Origin: Bacteroidota bacterium
GTDB taxonomy: Bacteria; Bacteroidota; Rhodothermia; Rhodothermales; UBA10348
Reading direction: 5' to 3'
Assembly: GCA_022571135.1 (NCBI GenBank)
Contig: JACZYK010000031.1
Coordinates: 1 to 15,520 of the forward strand
Length of the DNA stretch: 15,520 nt
Under the pieces are notes generated by a model. The model made no database searches. It was not told the origin of the DNA and was given only the letters and a program-made list of their open reading frames with translations. A program made the translations under genes and the position numbers. How positions within the stretch are numbered: position 1 is the stretch's first letter; every line of letters begins with the position of its first letter. Positions 7,972 through 15,255 of this stretch are shown piece by piece.

Positions 7972-9123
7972 GGCGTCGACGACTTCTCGATTGAAGTACT
8001 TCTCTGCGAGAGCGCGAGCTGAATTCCCGAGCCTTCGAGCCAGATCAGGATTCTCAAAAAACCTCAGTACCGCAGCGGAGAATTCGTCGGCTGAATCGGC
8101 GATCAGTACGTGCTGCTCATGTTTCAGATGAGCCCCGGAAACGCCGGCGACAGTCGAGACGATCGGAAATCCTCTTGAGGCGGCGTCCACAGATTTTATT
8201 TTCAGGCCTCCCTCCTGTCTCTCGGGGATGACAAAAACGCTCGCCTCGGCGAAGAACGGATCCAGTGAATCAGGCGATTCGTGAATCTCGATATTCTCGG
8301 TAGATCCGAGGTGCTTCTGAAGTCGACTCGCTTCCAGGCCCGCAACGATGAGCCTCGTTTCCGGTCGCTGCTTCCTGATTTTCGGTAAAATTTCGTTGGT
8401 GAACCACGTCGCGTTTTTCAACTTCGGCGGCCAGTTCAGGGAACCGGCCAACAGGATGGTCGGGGGACCCCCGTTCTCTGGCGCGCGGCGCGGTCGATCC
8501 GGCATCCACGGTGGAATCACGGCGTGGTTGATTCCTCTTTCCTCAAGGCGCAAATCGGAAACATCTTCGCGCGAGATACAGATGACCTTATCGCTGTCCG
8601 AGATCACCTTCTCTTCCAGGACGGCTGTCTTCCGGGCGTCTCGTCCGGCCAGGAAACGTGCAACCGGATTGCGGATCAGTCGCGCGAGGGTCTGGATACT
8701 TCTGGCTTCTGCATTGTGGCAAACGTAGACGCGGCGAACGCTATCCCCAACCCCGATATGACGTATCAACCAGGCGGCTCGGCGATGATTGAACACGACT
8801 ACCTCGGGGCCGAATTGGCGAATCAGCGCCTCTGCAGACGCAACGATCCTTTGTTTTCGGTATTCGAGTGTATACGATGGTTTCGCCGAAATGGTGGAGC
8901 GGACCCGGGCAACGAACTGAATGGTCCTGCAGTCGATGTGATGGCAACGATAGGGTGACACCGCACCACGCCCGGACGGGGAGATCGACGGTTTGAGGCA
9001 AAGCACCTCGACGTCCGCATGCCTCGATATGGCATGGAGCATCTGGCCGGTATACACGGACAGTCCGTCACGGTCGCGCAGTACGTCATCCGGGGTGATG
9101 ACCAGAATTCGGGGACGGTTCAT
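7939..9123 (-). CDS. GT4 family glycosyltransferase
   Basis: Second GT-B glycosyltransferase, 394 residues, on the opposite strand and probably serving the same glycan. The N-terminal Rossmann half starts with RILVITPDDVLRDRDGLSVY (residues 5-24), a donor/acceptor-cleft loop; the C-terminal half has TILLAGSLNWPPKLKNATWF (222-241), RLIVAGLEASRL (257-268) and the donor-binding stretch ERQEGGLKIKSVDAASRG (301-318), in which Asp313 stands where the second Glu of the motif normally lies. The frame is open back to 9399, but ATG 9123 is chosen because the conserved fold begins there and the extra 92 residues are low in family-like features. Its last 33 bases overlap the 3' end of the plus-strand glycosyltransferase. 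No Shine-Dalgarno sequence precedes the start; a TATAAT-like block (9208-9213, minus strand) about 85 bases upstream is a weak promoter candidate. Confidence 0.85.
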   Translation of the reverse strand: MNRPRILVITPDDVLRDRDGLSVYTGQMLHAISRHADVEVLCLKPSISPSGRGAVSPYRCHHIDCRTIQFVARVRSTISAKPSYTLEYRKQRIVASAEALIRQFGPEVVVFNHRRAAWLIRHIGVGDSVRRVYVCHNAEARSIQTLARLIRNPVARFLAGRDARKTAVLEEKVISDSDKVICISREDVSDLRLEERGINHAVIPPWMPDRPRRAPENGGPPTILLAGSLNWPPKLKNATWFTNEILPKIRKQRPETRLIVAGLEASRLQKHLGSTENIEIHESPDSLDPFFAEASVFVIPERQEGGLKIKSVDAASRGFPIVSTVAGVSGAHLKHEQHVLIADSADEFSAAVLRFFENPDLARRLGNSARALAEKYFNREVVDASWVRHIVPGA

Positions 9124-9331
9124 AAATAGCGCCCGCTTGGTGGTGTGGTTGTCGGCATTGCTCAATGTATGAGAACTCGTCGGAAGGCGCTCGATCAATG
9201 AGCGCAAATTATAGCTCGAAACAGGGGGCACAGAAATATATGTAACCCTTTTTTGAAGGCTTACTCGTACTTCTTCTACGCCGGATTTCCGGCACACAGG
9301 AGAAGTATCGCATATCGAGGTGAATCCGCTC
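9124..9331. promoter_or_regulatory. Divergent intergenic region with ribosome binding site for the barrel gene
   Basis: This gap of about 208 bp separates the minus-strand glycosyltransferase from the barrel gene. GAGGTGA at 9317-9323, eight bases before ATG 9332, is the only clear Shine-Dalgarno match in the window and fixes that start. A perfect inverted repeat GCCGG/CCGGC (9280-9284, 9289-9293, ATTT loop) lies 38 bases before the start and could fold in the leader. No confident promoter boxes were found. Confidence 0.5.
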
Positions 9332-9980
9332 ATGAAGCGCTCAATTATACTATTGCCTGTTCGCTTTCCTGGCGGTTTCAGGAAATACCCTGCTCGCACA
9401 GGAGCGTGAGGCAGCCGTTACCAACCGTCATCCGGCGGAAAACGAAACCCTGGTTTCAGCACTTCGGACCGTAGTTGCACGTCTACAAGACATTACCCGA
9501 AAACACGCGGCTGCCCCGATATCCGATCAAATCCACAGACTTTCGGGTCGTCTCTCGCATACGGCGAGAGGATTCGGAGGCTTCCGGGGACCGAGCGGTC
9601 CCGTCTACGACGATGATCTGATGGATGCGCTTCTGGAAATCAGGAGAGATTTGCGCTCGATCGCCCGGCAGTTGAATCGATCGCACGACCACCTGGCGCA
9701 GCGCCTTAACGAGGTCATCGAAGATCTGAACGGAGCACTCGATTTGGCCAGGTCTCTGGAACGGCGGGCAGACTCGAGGTGGCTTGAATCCGGACGGTAC
9801 TCGGAGGATTCCGGCACTGGAGTCCGCGTGCGAGCGTGGTCCGAGGAGGAAGAAGACGAACCATGGTGGCGCACAGACCGGGATGACGAAGAAGACTGGT
9901 GGAACAGAAACCGTCGGAAATTCGATATTCGCTGGCCCAGCAATGTACGCTGGCATTCTCACGCCGAGGCCTTCTCGTCG
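9332..9980 (+). pseudogene. N-terminal half of the Omp85-like protein, out of frame with start and barrel
   Basis: The ATG at 9332 (after a good Shine-Dalgarno sequence) reads MKRSIIL and then hits a stop at 9407. One base later in phase, from 9354, the reading CLFAFLAVSGNTLLAQ completes an ideal signal peptide and stays open to 10136. This second frame gives a mature helical region (about 9400-9770; DALLEIRRDLRSIARQL and similar) and then an acidic, Trp-rich linker (EEEEDEPWWRTDRDDEEDWW, about 9843-9902). It has no start codon of its own after the stop at 9333. The barrel is in the first frame again, with a stop at 9884-9886, so a second shift must fall between about 9887 and 10040. The most likely reading is one gene with one extra and one missing base, either real mutations or sequence errors. 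The right-hand limit given is approximate. Confidence 0.5.
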
Positions 9981-11071
9981 GAGAGTTCACCTACTCTTGG
10001 CCTTTCCACGAACACGCACTCTATCGACCGATACCCGCCTTGCGTTACAACCGAGTCGAAGGTATTGTGCTCGGCTTTCGGCGTCTGCCCATCGAGTGGA
10101 GCAGCTACGACCGGGGTCGGATCTATGGACAGGTAGGCTACGCGTTCTCACTCGACGATGTGCGCTACGAAATTGGAGCAGAGACGCGCTGGGGCCGTGC
10201 GGATCGGAATGATCATTTCGACATAAAATTCGGAGGCGCCTATCGGAAGAACACTGCCACAAGAGACCTGTGGAAATCGAGCTGGTCGGAAAACACGCTT
10301 GCAGCGGGTCTTTTCCGGCATGACTTCTTCGACTACTACGAAATAGAAGGTTGGACGGCGTACGTCGTGGGCCGGCTCACACCCTACGTCCAGTTCAGCG
10401 CGGGTTACAGAGAGGACGAATACCGGAGCCTGAAGAAAGAGTCATCCTGGTCCCTGTTCGGAGGCGATCCGTTCAGGATCAACCCGGCGATAGACCCAGG
10501 TACGATGCGGTCCATCGTGGTCTCTGTCGAGGGAGGGAGCGTTCATGCCTTCGGTTACAGTCCCGAAGGCATGGCGTTTCGACTCGAGGCCGAGTTCGCA
10601 GAAGGAATGGGCGGAGATTTCTCCTTCACCCGCTATCTGGGTGACCTTCGATCCTATGTCCGGCTCAGCCGAGATTCGGGATTAAGCCTGCGCCTGAGGA
10701 CAGGGTATGCCGACGGCGAAGTCCCGCTTCAGAAAGCGTTTACACTCGGCGGTGTCGGATCCATCAGAGCCTATCCCCAGAACGTGTTCTTCGGAACGAG
10801 GATGTTGCTGGTGAACGCCGAATATGCCCTCTACAATGCCGGGCTGCTTGACGACATATTCGACGACATGACATTGTTCGGACTCTTCGATGCGGGCTGG
10901 ACGAACAGTTCCGGTAAGGACTCTTTCGGCTTTGACGACGTTGTTCCTGCAGCCGGATTCGGCATAGCCCTCGACAACCGACATGTTCGACTCGAAATGA
11001 CCTGGCCGTTTAAAAACACAGGGACCGGTACCGAGCCCACACTGTGGCTGCGCTTGAATCCCACGTTCTGA
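9899..11071 (+). CDS. Omp85/BamA-like outer-membrane beta-barrel domain
   Basis: The intact 390-codon frame covers the barrel of a BamA/TamA-like (bacterial surface antigen, PF01103-type or related) protein. Marks: ALRYNRVEGIVLGFRRLP (about residues 48-65 of this frame), which is typical of Bacteroidota-type barrels of this group; alternating aromatic/polar strands throughout; LGGVGSIRAYPQNVFFGTRM (about 283-302), the counterpart of the conserved loop-6 segment, here with IRAY instead of V/I-R-G-F/Y; and a final strand ending in Phe (LWLRLNPTF), as a BAM recognition signal requires. The GTG at 9899 is only the first permissible codon after a stop; it would give a product without a signal peptide, so the true start is probably ATG 9332 through two frame shifts. 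The gene ends 6 bp from the convergent transporter gene. Cargo or role unknown. Confidence 0.7.
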   Translation: MEQKPSEIRYSLAQQCTLAFSRRGLLVGEFTYSWPFHEHALYRPIPALRYNRVEGIVLGFRRLPIEWSSYDRGRIYGQVGYAFSLDDVRYEIGAETRWGRADRNDHFDIKFGGAYRKNTATRDLWKSSWSENTLAAGLFRHDFFDYYEIEGWTAYVVGRLTPYVQFSAGYREDEYRSLKKESSWSLFGGDPFRINPAIDPGTMRSIVVSVEGGSVHAFGYSPEGMAFRLEAEFAEGMGGDFSFTRYLGDLRSYVRLSRDSGLSLRLRTGYADGEVPLQKAFTLGGVGSIRAYPQNVFFGTRMLLVNAEYALYNAGLLDDIFDDMTLFGLFDAGWTNSSGKDSFGFDDVVPAAGFGIALDNRHVRLEMTWPFKNTGTGTEPTLWLRLNPTF

Positions 11072-11077
11072 AATGAC

Positions 11078-12577
11078 TCACTCGACCCCCTTGATCAGTC
11101 GCTGAACGCGTGAGCTGAAGATTACGGCCACAATACCTGCGGCCCCGATCATCATAGCGACGCTCCCGAACAGACTCGTGGGAGCCAGTGTCTCGAGCCG
11201 GCCGGCTACGAGACCGGCGAACAGGTTGCCTAGTGCGGTTGCCACAAACCAGACGCCCATCATCTGACCCATGCGGTTGACCGGGGCGAGTTTCGTGATT
11301 GACGAAAGACCGATGGGCGAGAGACAAAGTTCTCCGACGGTGTGCAGGAAGTACATGACGACCAGCCAGGACGGCGAAACCGGCGTCCCGGGCGTGGCAT
11401 TCGCAGCGCCCCAGGAAATCACGAAGAACCCGGCCGAGAGTCCGAGCAGACCCAGCGCGAACTTGACCGGAATGGATGGATTAGCCTTGCGCTTTGCCAG
11501 CCAGATCCACATTGCCCCGAACATGGGAGCAAAAATGATAATAAAGGTCGAATTGATCGACTGCAGGAAGGAGGCCGGCATTTCCCAGCCGAGAACGACC
11601 CGGTCCGTCAGTTCTTTTGCGAACAGGTTGAGAGAAGACCCGGCCTGCTCGAATCCTGACCAGAAGATCGCCGCAAGAACGAAGAGCCAGATGATTGCCC
11701 CGATTCGCTTCTTCTCATCTTTCGTGTGTCCGGCAAAGTACAGGAGGTAGATGAAATACACGGCCGCCAGCACCAGTATGAGAATGCCCAGACCGGCTGC
11801 GATATCGGTGAGGGTAAGAGCCCATACGCCGGAAGAGACAAGAAAACCGAATACCACAATGAGCGCGCCCAGCAATCCGATCATCGCGTAGAATTTCTTC
11901 GCTTTCCTGGCAATGGTAGCGGCATCGTCGTCTGTTTTAAGGTTTCCGGCATCGCCGAGATATTTGTAGCCGTACTTGAACTGAACGAGTCCTAGGATCA
12001 TGCCGATGCCGGCCAGCGAAAAGCCGTAATGCCAGTTGTAATTCTCTCCGGCCAGGCCGCAAAGCAGCGGTCCAATGAGTGCACCCAGGTTGATTCCCAT
12101 GTAGAACACGGAGAATCCCGCGTCGCGAGCGGCGCCTCCTTCGGGGTAGAGTTCACCGACGATGGTGCTGACGTTCGGCTTCAGGAGTCCGGTACCGATG
12201 ATGATGAAAACCAGACCCAGGAAAAAAGTATACCGGGTCGGCACGGCCATAGTGAAATGGCCCATCGCGATGATCCATCCGCCGACATAAACGGCCTTCC
12301 TCTGGCCCCAGAGGTTGTCTGCAACCCAGCCTCCGGGCAGAGCCAGCAGGTAAACGAGGCTGGTATATAGACCGTAAATCGCCGCCGATGTGGTGACATC
12401 GAAACCGAGGCCGGGATTGGCGGAAATCGTTTCTTCGGTCATGAACAGGATGAGCAGCGCGCGCATTCCGTAATAACTGAAACGTTCCCACATCTCTGTA
12501 AAGAAGAGTGTGGCCAGGCCACGCGGATGCCCGAAGAAACTCTTGTCCGCCACGGTGCCAGTCGCTTGCGTTGACAT
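11078..12577 (-). CDS. POT/PTR2 family proton-dependent oligopeptide transporter
   Basis: Inner-membrane MFS transporter that imports di- and tripeptides with protons; 499 residues and about 14 hydrophobic helices, as for bacterial POTs. The family signature EMWERFSYYGMRALL lies in the first helix with the proton-coupling E28-x-x-E31-R32 pattern, and the second PTR2 signature FSVFYMGINLGALIGP is present near residues 155-170. A conserved glutamate sits in HTVGELCLSPIGLS in the C-terminal half. The ATG at 12577 is chosen over the one at 12643 because it places the first helix at the normal distance and lies just downstream of a Bacteroidota-type promoter. The gene is divergent from aspS and convergent with the barrel gene (6 bp). 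The family is certain; the exact substrate range is not. Confidence 0.95.
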   Translation of the reverse strand: MSTQATGTVADKSFFGHPRGLATLFFTEMWERFSYYGMRALLILFMTEETISANPGLGFDVTTSAAIYGLYTSLVYLLALPGGWVADNLWGQRKAVYVGGWIIAMGHFTMAVPTRYTFFLGLVFIIIGTGLLKPNVSTIVGELYPEGGAARDAGFSVFYMGINLGALIGPLLCGLAGENYNWHYGFSLAGIGMILGLVQFKYGYKYLGDAGNLKTDDDAATIARKAKKFYAMIGLLGALIVVFGFLVSSGVWALTLTDIAAGLGILILVLAAVYFIYLLYFAGHTKDEKKRIGAIIWLFVLAAIFWSGFEQAGSSLNLFAKELTDRVVLGWEMPASFLQSINSTFIIIFAPMFGAMWIWLAKRKANPSIPVKFALGLLGLSAGFFVISWGAANATPGTPVSPSWLVVMYFLHTVGELCLSPIGLSSITKLAPVNRMGQMMGVWFVATALGNLFAGLVAGRLETLAPTSLFGSVAMMIGAAGIVAVIFSSRVQRLIKGVE

Positions 12578-12610
12578 AGGGTTGGATAGGCTGGTGAGAA
12601 ATTGCCGCCC

Positions 12611-12644
12611 CAAAGATAGAGAATGGACCGATCCCGTGTCCAAA
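12611..12644 (-). promoter_or_regulatory. Bacteroidota-type promoter of the peptide transporter
   Basis: On the minus strand TTTG (12644-12641) is followed after 22 bases by TATCTTTG (12618-12611), a full match to the TAnnTTTG -7 box of Bacteroidota with a -33 TTTG at about the expected distance. Transcription would start near 12605, giving a leader of roughly 28 bases before ATG 12577. This is the best promoter match in the window. Confidence 0.7.
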
Positions 12645-12666
12645 CCAATTTTTCAGCCGCGGGCAC

Positions 12667-12685
12667 CCTCTGATCCGACCAGAGG
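12667..12685. promoter_or_regulatory. Inverted repeat upstream of aspS
   Basis: Perfect 6-bp arms CCTCTG (12667-12672) and CAGAGG (12680-12685) with a 7-base spacer lie just before a TATATT stretch (12690-12695) and about 55 bases before the aspS ATG. It could be an operator or a small leader hairpin. No T-run follows. The role is not known. Confidence 0.3.
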
Positions 12686-12740
12686 TCTGTATATTCTTAA
12701 GCTTCTCTTCATCGGGCCAACAAGCCTTTTTTGCAATCAT

Positions 12741-14582
12741 ATGACCACAGAGACCGCGATAACGACAGTAGACACTCATGGCCATCGGACGTGCACGTGC
12801 GGGTCGCTCAGAGCCAAGAGCATAGGAGATCAGGTTGTTCTCAAAGGCTGGGTAGATACCCGACGCGACCTGGGAGGCCTCATATTCGTCGACCTGAGAG
12901 ATCGTTACGGACTCACGCAGATCGTATTCGAACCCGGGGAGCAGAAAGAGGTCCATCACGTGGCCGAGCGTCTTCGGGGTGAATTTGTCGTGTCGGTTCG
13001 GGGAACGGTAGCCGCCCGTGCCGACGATGCGATCAATAAGAAACTTTCGACGGGCGAGATTGAAGTAAGGGTGACGGACGTGCTGATTCTGAACACCGCC
13101 GAACCCCTTCCTTTCACCGTATCGGCGCATGAAGCGAAGCAGCAGCATGCCAATGAAGACCTCCGTTTGAAGTATCGCTATCTGGAGTTGAGAAAGCCGA
13201 ATGTTCAGCAGAAGATTCTGCTCCGGCACAGGTGCTATCAGTCGATCAGGCGCTACTTCGACTCGCAGGATTTCATCGAGGTCGAGACACCCGTTCTCAT
13301 GAAATCCACGCCGGAGGGAGCGCGAGATTTTCTTGTTCCGAGCCGGATTCACGCGGGTAAGTTTTATGCGCTCCCCCAGTCGCCCCAGACATACAAGCAG
13401 CTCCTGATGATTGCGGGTCTGGACCGTTATTTCCAGATCGTGAAGTGTTTTCGGGATGAAGACCTACGCGCCGATCGGCAGCCGGAATTCACCCAGATTG
13501 ACATCGAGATGACGTTTGCTACCGAAGAACTGATCTACGAACTCAACGAAGGCCTGATGGCGGCCATCTGGAAGGATATCAAGGGCGTGGCACTGCTGCT
13601 TCCTTTCCCCAGAATATCTTTCGACGAGGCCATCCGGAGATACGGATCGGACAAACCCGATCTCCGATTCGGACTGGAACTGCACGAGGTGAGCGAGGCG
13701 TTCGAAGGATCCGGATTCCGCGTCTTCGATGATGTCCTCTCCGAAAAGGGAAGCATCGTCGCCATCGTCGTTCCGGGAGAGGGAGATCGCGGCCGCGGAG
13801 CCATGGACCGCCTCGACAAGAACATCGTCAGAAAAAAGATCGGTGCAGGCGGACTCATCTACTTCCGCCTACCCTCGGACGGATCAGACGTGCTTTCAAG
13901 CGTAAAATCGGATGTGCTTCCGGCGTCGTTCGTCGGTAAAGCGGTTGAGATGTCGGGTGCGAAAACTGGAGATCTCGTTCTCGTTCTAGCCGGCGCCTCG
14001 CCCACGGTCTTCGAGCAGATGGGAACGCTTAGACTACACATGGCCAACGATATCGGCCTCATCCCGACAGGAACCGATGGACCGTGGAAATTTGTCTGGG
14101 TAACCGAGTTTCCGCTCCTGGAGTGGGACGAAGACGAGGAGCGGTACGTAGCGGTGCACCACCCGTTCACATCCCCCCGGATTTCCGACGTTCAGACCAT
14201 GTTCACCGATCCTGGCGCGACGAGAGCGCGGGCCTACGACCTGGTGTTGAACGGAAGCGAAATCGGAGGTGGCTCGATCCGGATCCACCGACAGGATGTA
14301 CAGCGGCAGATGTTCAAACTCCTCGGGATCGACCAGGAGGAAGCCGACGCCCGGTTTGGATTCCTCTTGGAGGCCCTCCGTTACGGGGCTCCTCCGCACG
14401 GCGGAATCGCTCTGGGACTCGACCGGATCGTAATGCTCCTATCCGGAGCACGTTCCCTTCGCGAGGTAATCGCCTTCCCGAAGACTCAGACCGCCCAGGA
14501 GCTGATGGTTCAGTCCCCGGACTGGGTCGATCAGCATCAGCTCGAAGATCTGCACATCCGGATCGCCTACGACGATGACTAG
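12741..14582 (+). CDS. aspS: Aspartate--tRNA ligase
   Basis: Cytosolic class IIb aminoacyl-tRNA synthetase that charges tRNA-Asp; 613 residues, close to the bacterial length of about 590. Order of parts: N-terminal anticodon-binding OB fold (about 15-110; VVLKGWVDTRRDLGGLIFVD), motif 1 region near 170-185, KSTPEGARDFLVPSR (about 188-202) with QSPQTYKQLLMIAG for aspartate/adenylate binding, motif 2 FRDEDLRADRQPEFTQIDIE (about 236-255), the bacterial GAD insertion domain (about 310-430), and motif 3 GGIALGLDRIVMLL (about 553-566). The ATG at 12741 starts 18 codons before the OB fold; the open frame further upstream lies in the promoter region and overlaps the divergent gene. Whether it also charges tRNA-Asn cannot be judged from sequence alone. 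It overlaps the next gene by 8 bp. Confidence 0.98.
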   Translation: MTTETAITTVDTHGHRTCTCGSLRAKSIGDQVVLKGWVDTRRDLGGLIFVDLRDRYGLTQIVFEPGEQKEVHHVAERLRGEFVVSVRGTVAARADDAINKKLSTGEIEVRVTDVLILNTAEPLPFTVSAHEAKQQHANEDLRLKYRYLELRKPNVQQKILLRHRCYQSIRRYFDSQDFIEVETPVLMKSTPEGARDFLVPSRIHAGKFYALPQSPQTYKQLLMIAGLDRYFQIVKCFRDEDLRADRQPEFTQIDIEMTFATEELIYELNEGLMAAIWKDIKGVALLLPFPRISFDEAIRRYGSDKPDLRFGLELHEVSEAFEGSGFRVFDDVLSEKGSIVAIVVPGEGDRGRGAMDRLDKNIVRKKIGAGGLIYFRLPSDGSDVLSSVKSDVLPASFVGKAVEMSGAKTGDLVLVLAGASPTVFEQMGTLRLHMANDIGLIPTGTDGPWKFVWVTEFPLLEWDEDEERYVAVHHPFTSPRISDVQTMFTDPGATRARAYDLVLNGSEIGGGSIRIHRQDVQRQMFKLLGIDQEEADARFGFLLEALRYGAPPHGGIALGLDRIVMLLSGARSLREVIAFPKTQTAQELMVQSPDWVDQHQLEDLHIRIAYDDD

Positions 14583-14967
14583 CGGATCATTCCAGCCAAA
14601 CTGGGAAGCCTGGGAGCGGATCATCTCGGAGAACGGAATCACGCTGGACAGGTTGCGGGGCTCCGTCCACCCGGTACACACCGATATCTTGTATCCGATC
14701 GACTACGGATACGTGAATGAGACGAAAGGAACTGACGGCGATCATCTGGATATATTCGTCGGAAGGGCTGAAAACAGACTCGTCGCGGCCATTTTTACAA
14801 CGGATCTCCGAAAGGGCGACCGGGAATGCAAACTGATATTTAATTGCACGCCCGAAGAAATCTACATTGTTAACGGATTCATCAATTTCGATCCGTCGAA
14901 GATGACCGGTATACTGGTCATGCGCCGGCCGATGCAGACGCTGTGGAGAGAATCGGAGGATCGATGA
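14575..14967 (+). CDS. Short inorganic pyrophosphatase-like protein
   Basis: Probable soluble family I inorganic diphosphatase, hydrolysing pyrophosphate to phosphate with Mg2+. At 130 residues it is shorter than E. coli Ppa (176), like the compact pyrophosphatases of some other phyla. Core residues are kept: YPIDYGYV (40-47) and DGDHLDIFV (54-62), whose Asp54, Asp56 and Asp59 match the metal-binding trio, then Asp77 and Asp82 with the same five-residue spacing as the second pair of E. coli, followed by E-x-K-L. The basic DRLRGSVHP (25-33) precedes the active site. The start overlaps the aspS stop (ATGACTAG), which suggests translational coupling; removing the pyrophosphate made by aminoacylation would be a fitting role, though this is inference. 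Activity is not proven by sequence. Confidence 0.75.
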   Translation: MTSGSFQPNWEAWERIISENGITLDRLRGSVHPVHTDILYPIDYGYVNETKGTDGDHLDIFVGRAENRLVAAIFTTDLRKGDRECKLIFNCTPEEIYIVNGFINFDPSKMTGILVMRRPMQTLWRESEDR

Positions 14968-15058
14968 GGCTCAATAAGGGCCGAAGTTATCCGTAGAGAG
15001 CGCGCGAACGCCGTTGCAGTCGACGTATGCAGACTTCAAACGAATTCGACATAAAACG

Positions 15059-15083
15059 GCACCGAACGGCTTGGTGCTTTCTT
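15059..15083 (+). terminator. Possible intrinsic terminator of the aspS operon
   Basis: Arms GCACCGA (15059-15065) and TTGGTGC (15071-15077) pair over 7 bp (one G-U) around ACGGC, followed by TTTCTT. The T-run is short and broken, so it is a weak candidate. It lies 92 bases after the pyrophosphatase-like stop and 46 before the tRNA. Confidence 0.35.
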
Positions 15084-15128
15084 GCGAGAGTTTGTAATTT
15101 CATGCGTTATTAGACCAGCAAAGGTCAA

Positions 15129-15201
15129 GATCCCGTAGCTCAGGTGGTAGAGCATCTGACTTTTAATCAGAGGGTCGCAGGTTCGAGTCCTGCCGGGATC
15201 A
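15129..15201 (+). tRNA. tRNA-Lys (anticodon UUU)
   Basis: A full 73-base cloverleaf: acceptor GATCCCG/CGGGATC with discriminator A, D arm GCTC/GAGC, anticodon arm TCTGA/TCAGA around CTTTTAA (anticodon TTT, lysine), 5-base variable loop, and T arm GCAGG/CCTGC around TTCGAGT. All stems pair perfectly. The 3' CCA is not encoded (ACA follows), so it must be added after transcription. Confidence 0.98.
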
Positions 15202-15223
15202 CAATGGGAGACAATGAGATAAG

Positions 15224-15255
15224 GGCATTTGCGAGTACTTGCAGATGCCATTTTT
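15224..15255 (+). terminator. Intrinsic terminator of the tRNA-Lys transcript
   Basis: A 9-bp stem GGCATTTGC (15224-15232) / GCAGATGCC (15241-15249) with one G-U pair and an 8-base loop is followed by ATTTTT. It starts 23 bases after the tRNA end, which is a typical layout for a tRNA transcript terminator. Confidence 0.85.

Noticed and set aside
9124..9399. N-terminal extension of the minus-strand glycosyltransferase
   Set aside because: The open frame reaches 9399, but the extra 92 residues overlap the barrel gene's leader and start and do not resemble the family; the fold starts at ATG 9123.
9621..10136. Frame 9621-10136 as a separate small gene starting at ATG 9621
   Set aside because: The same frame continues upstream without a stop into a well-formed signal peptide (from 9354), and downstream it leaves protein-like composition after about 9950, so it is the middle of the frame-broken barrel gene.
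12153..13352. Long open frame (399 codons) on the minus strand
   Set aside because: It runs antisense through the 5' part of aspS and the divergent promoter region and then through the transporter gene in another frame. The translation has no family-like features; it is a shadow of two real genes.
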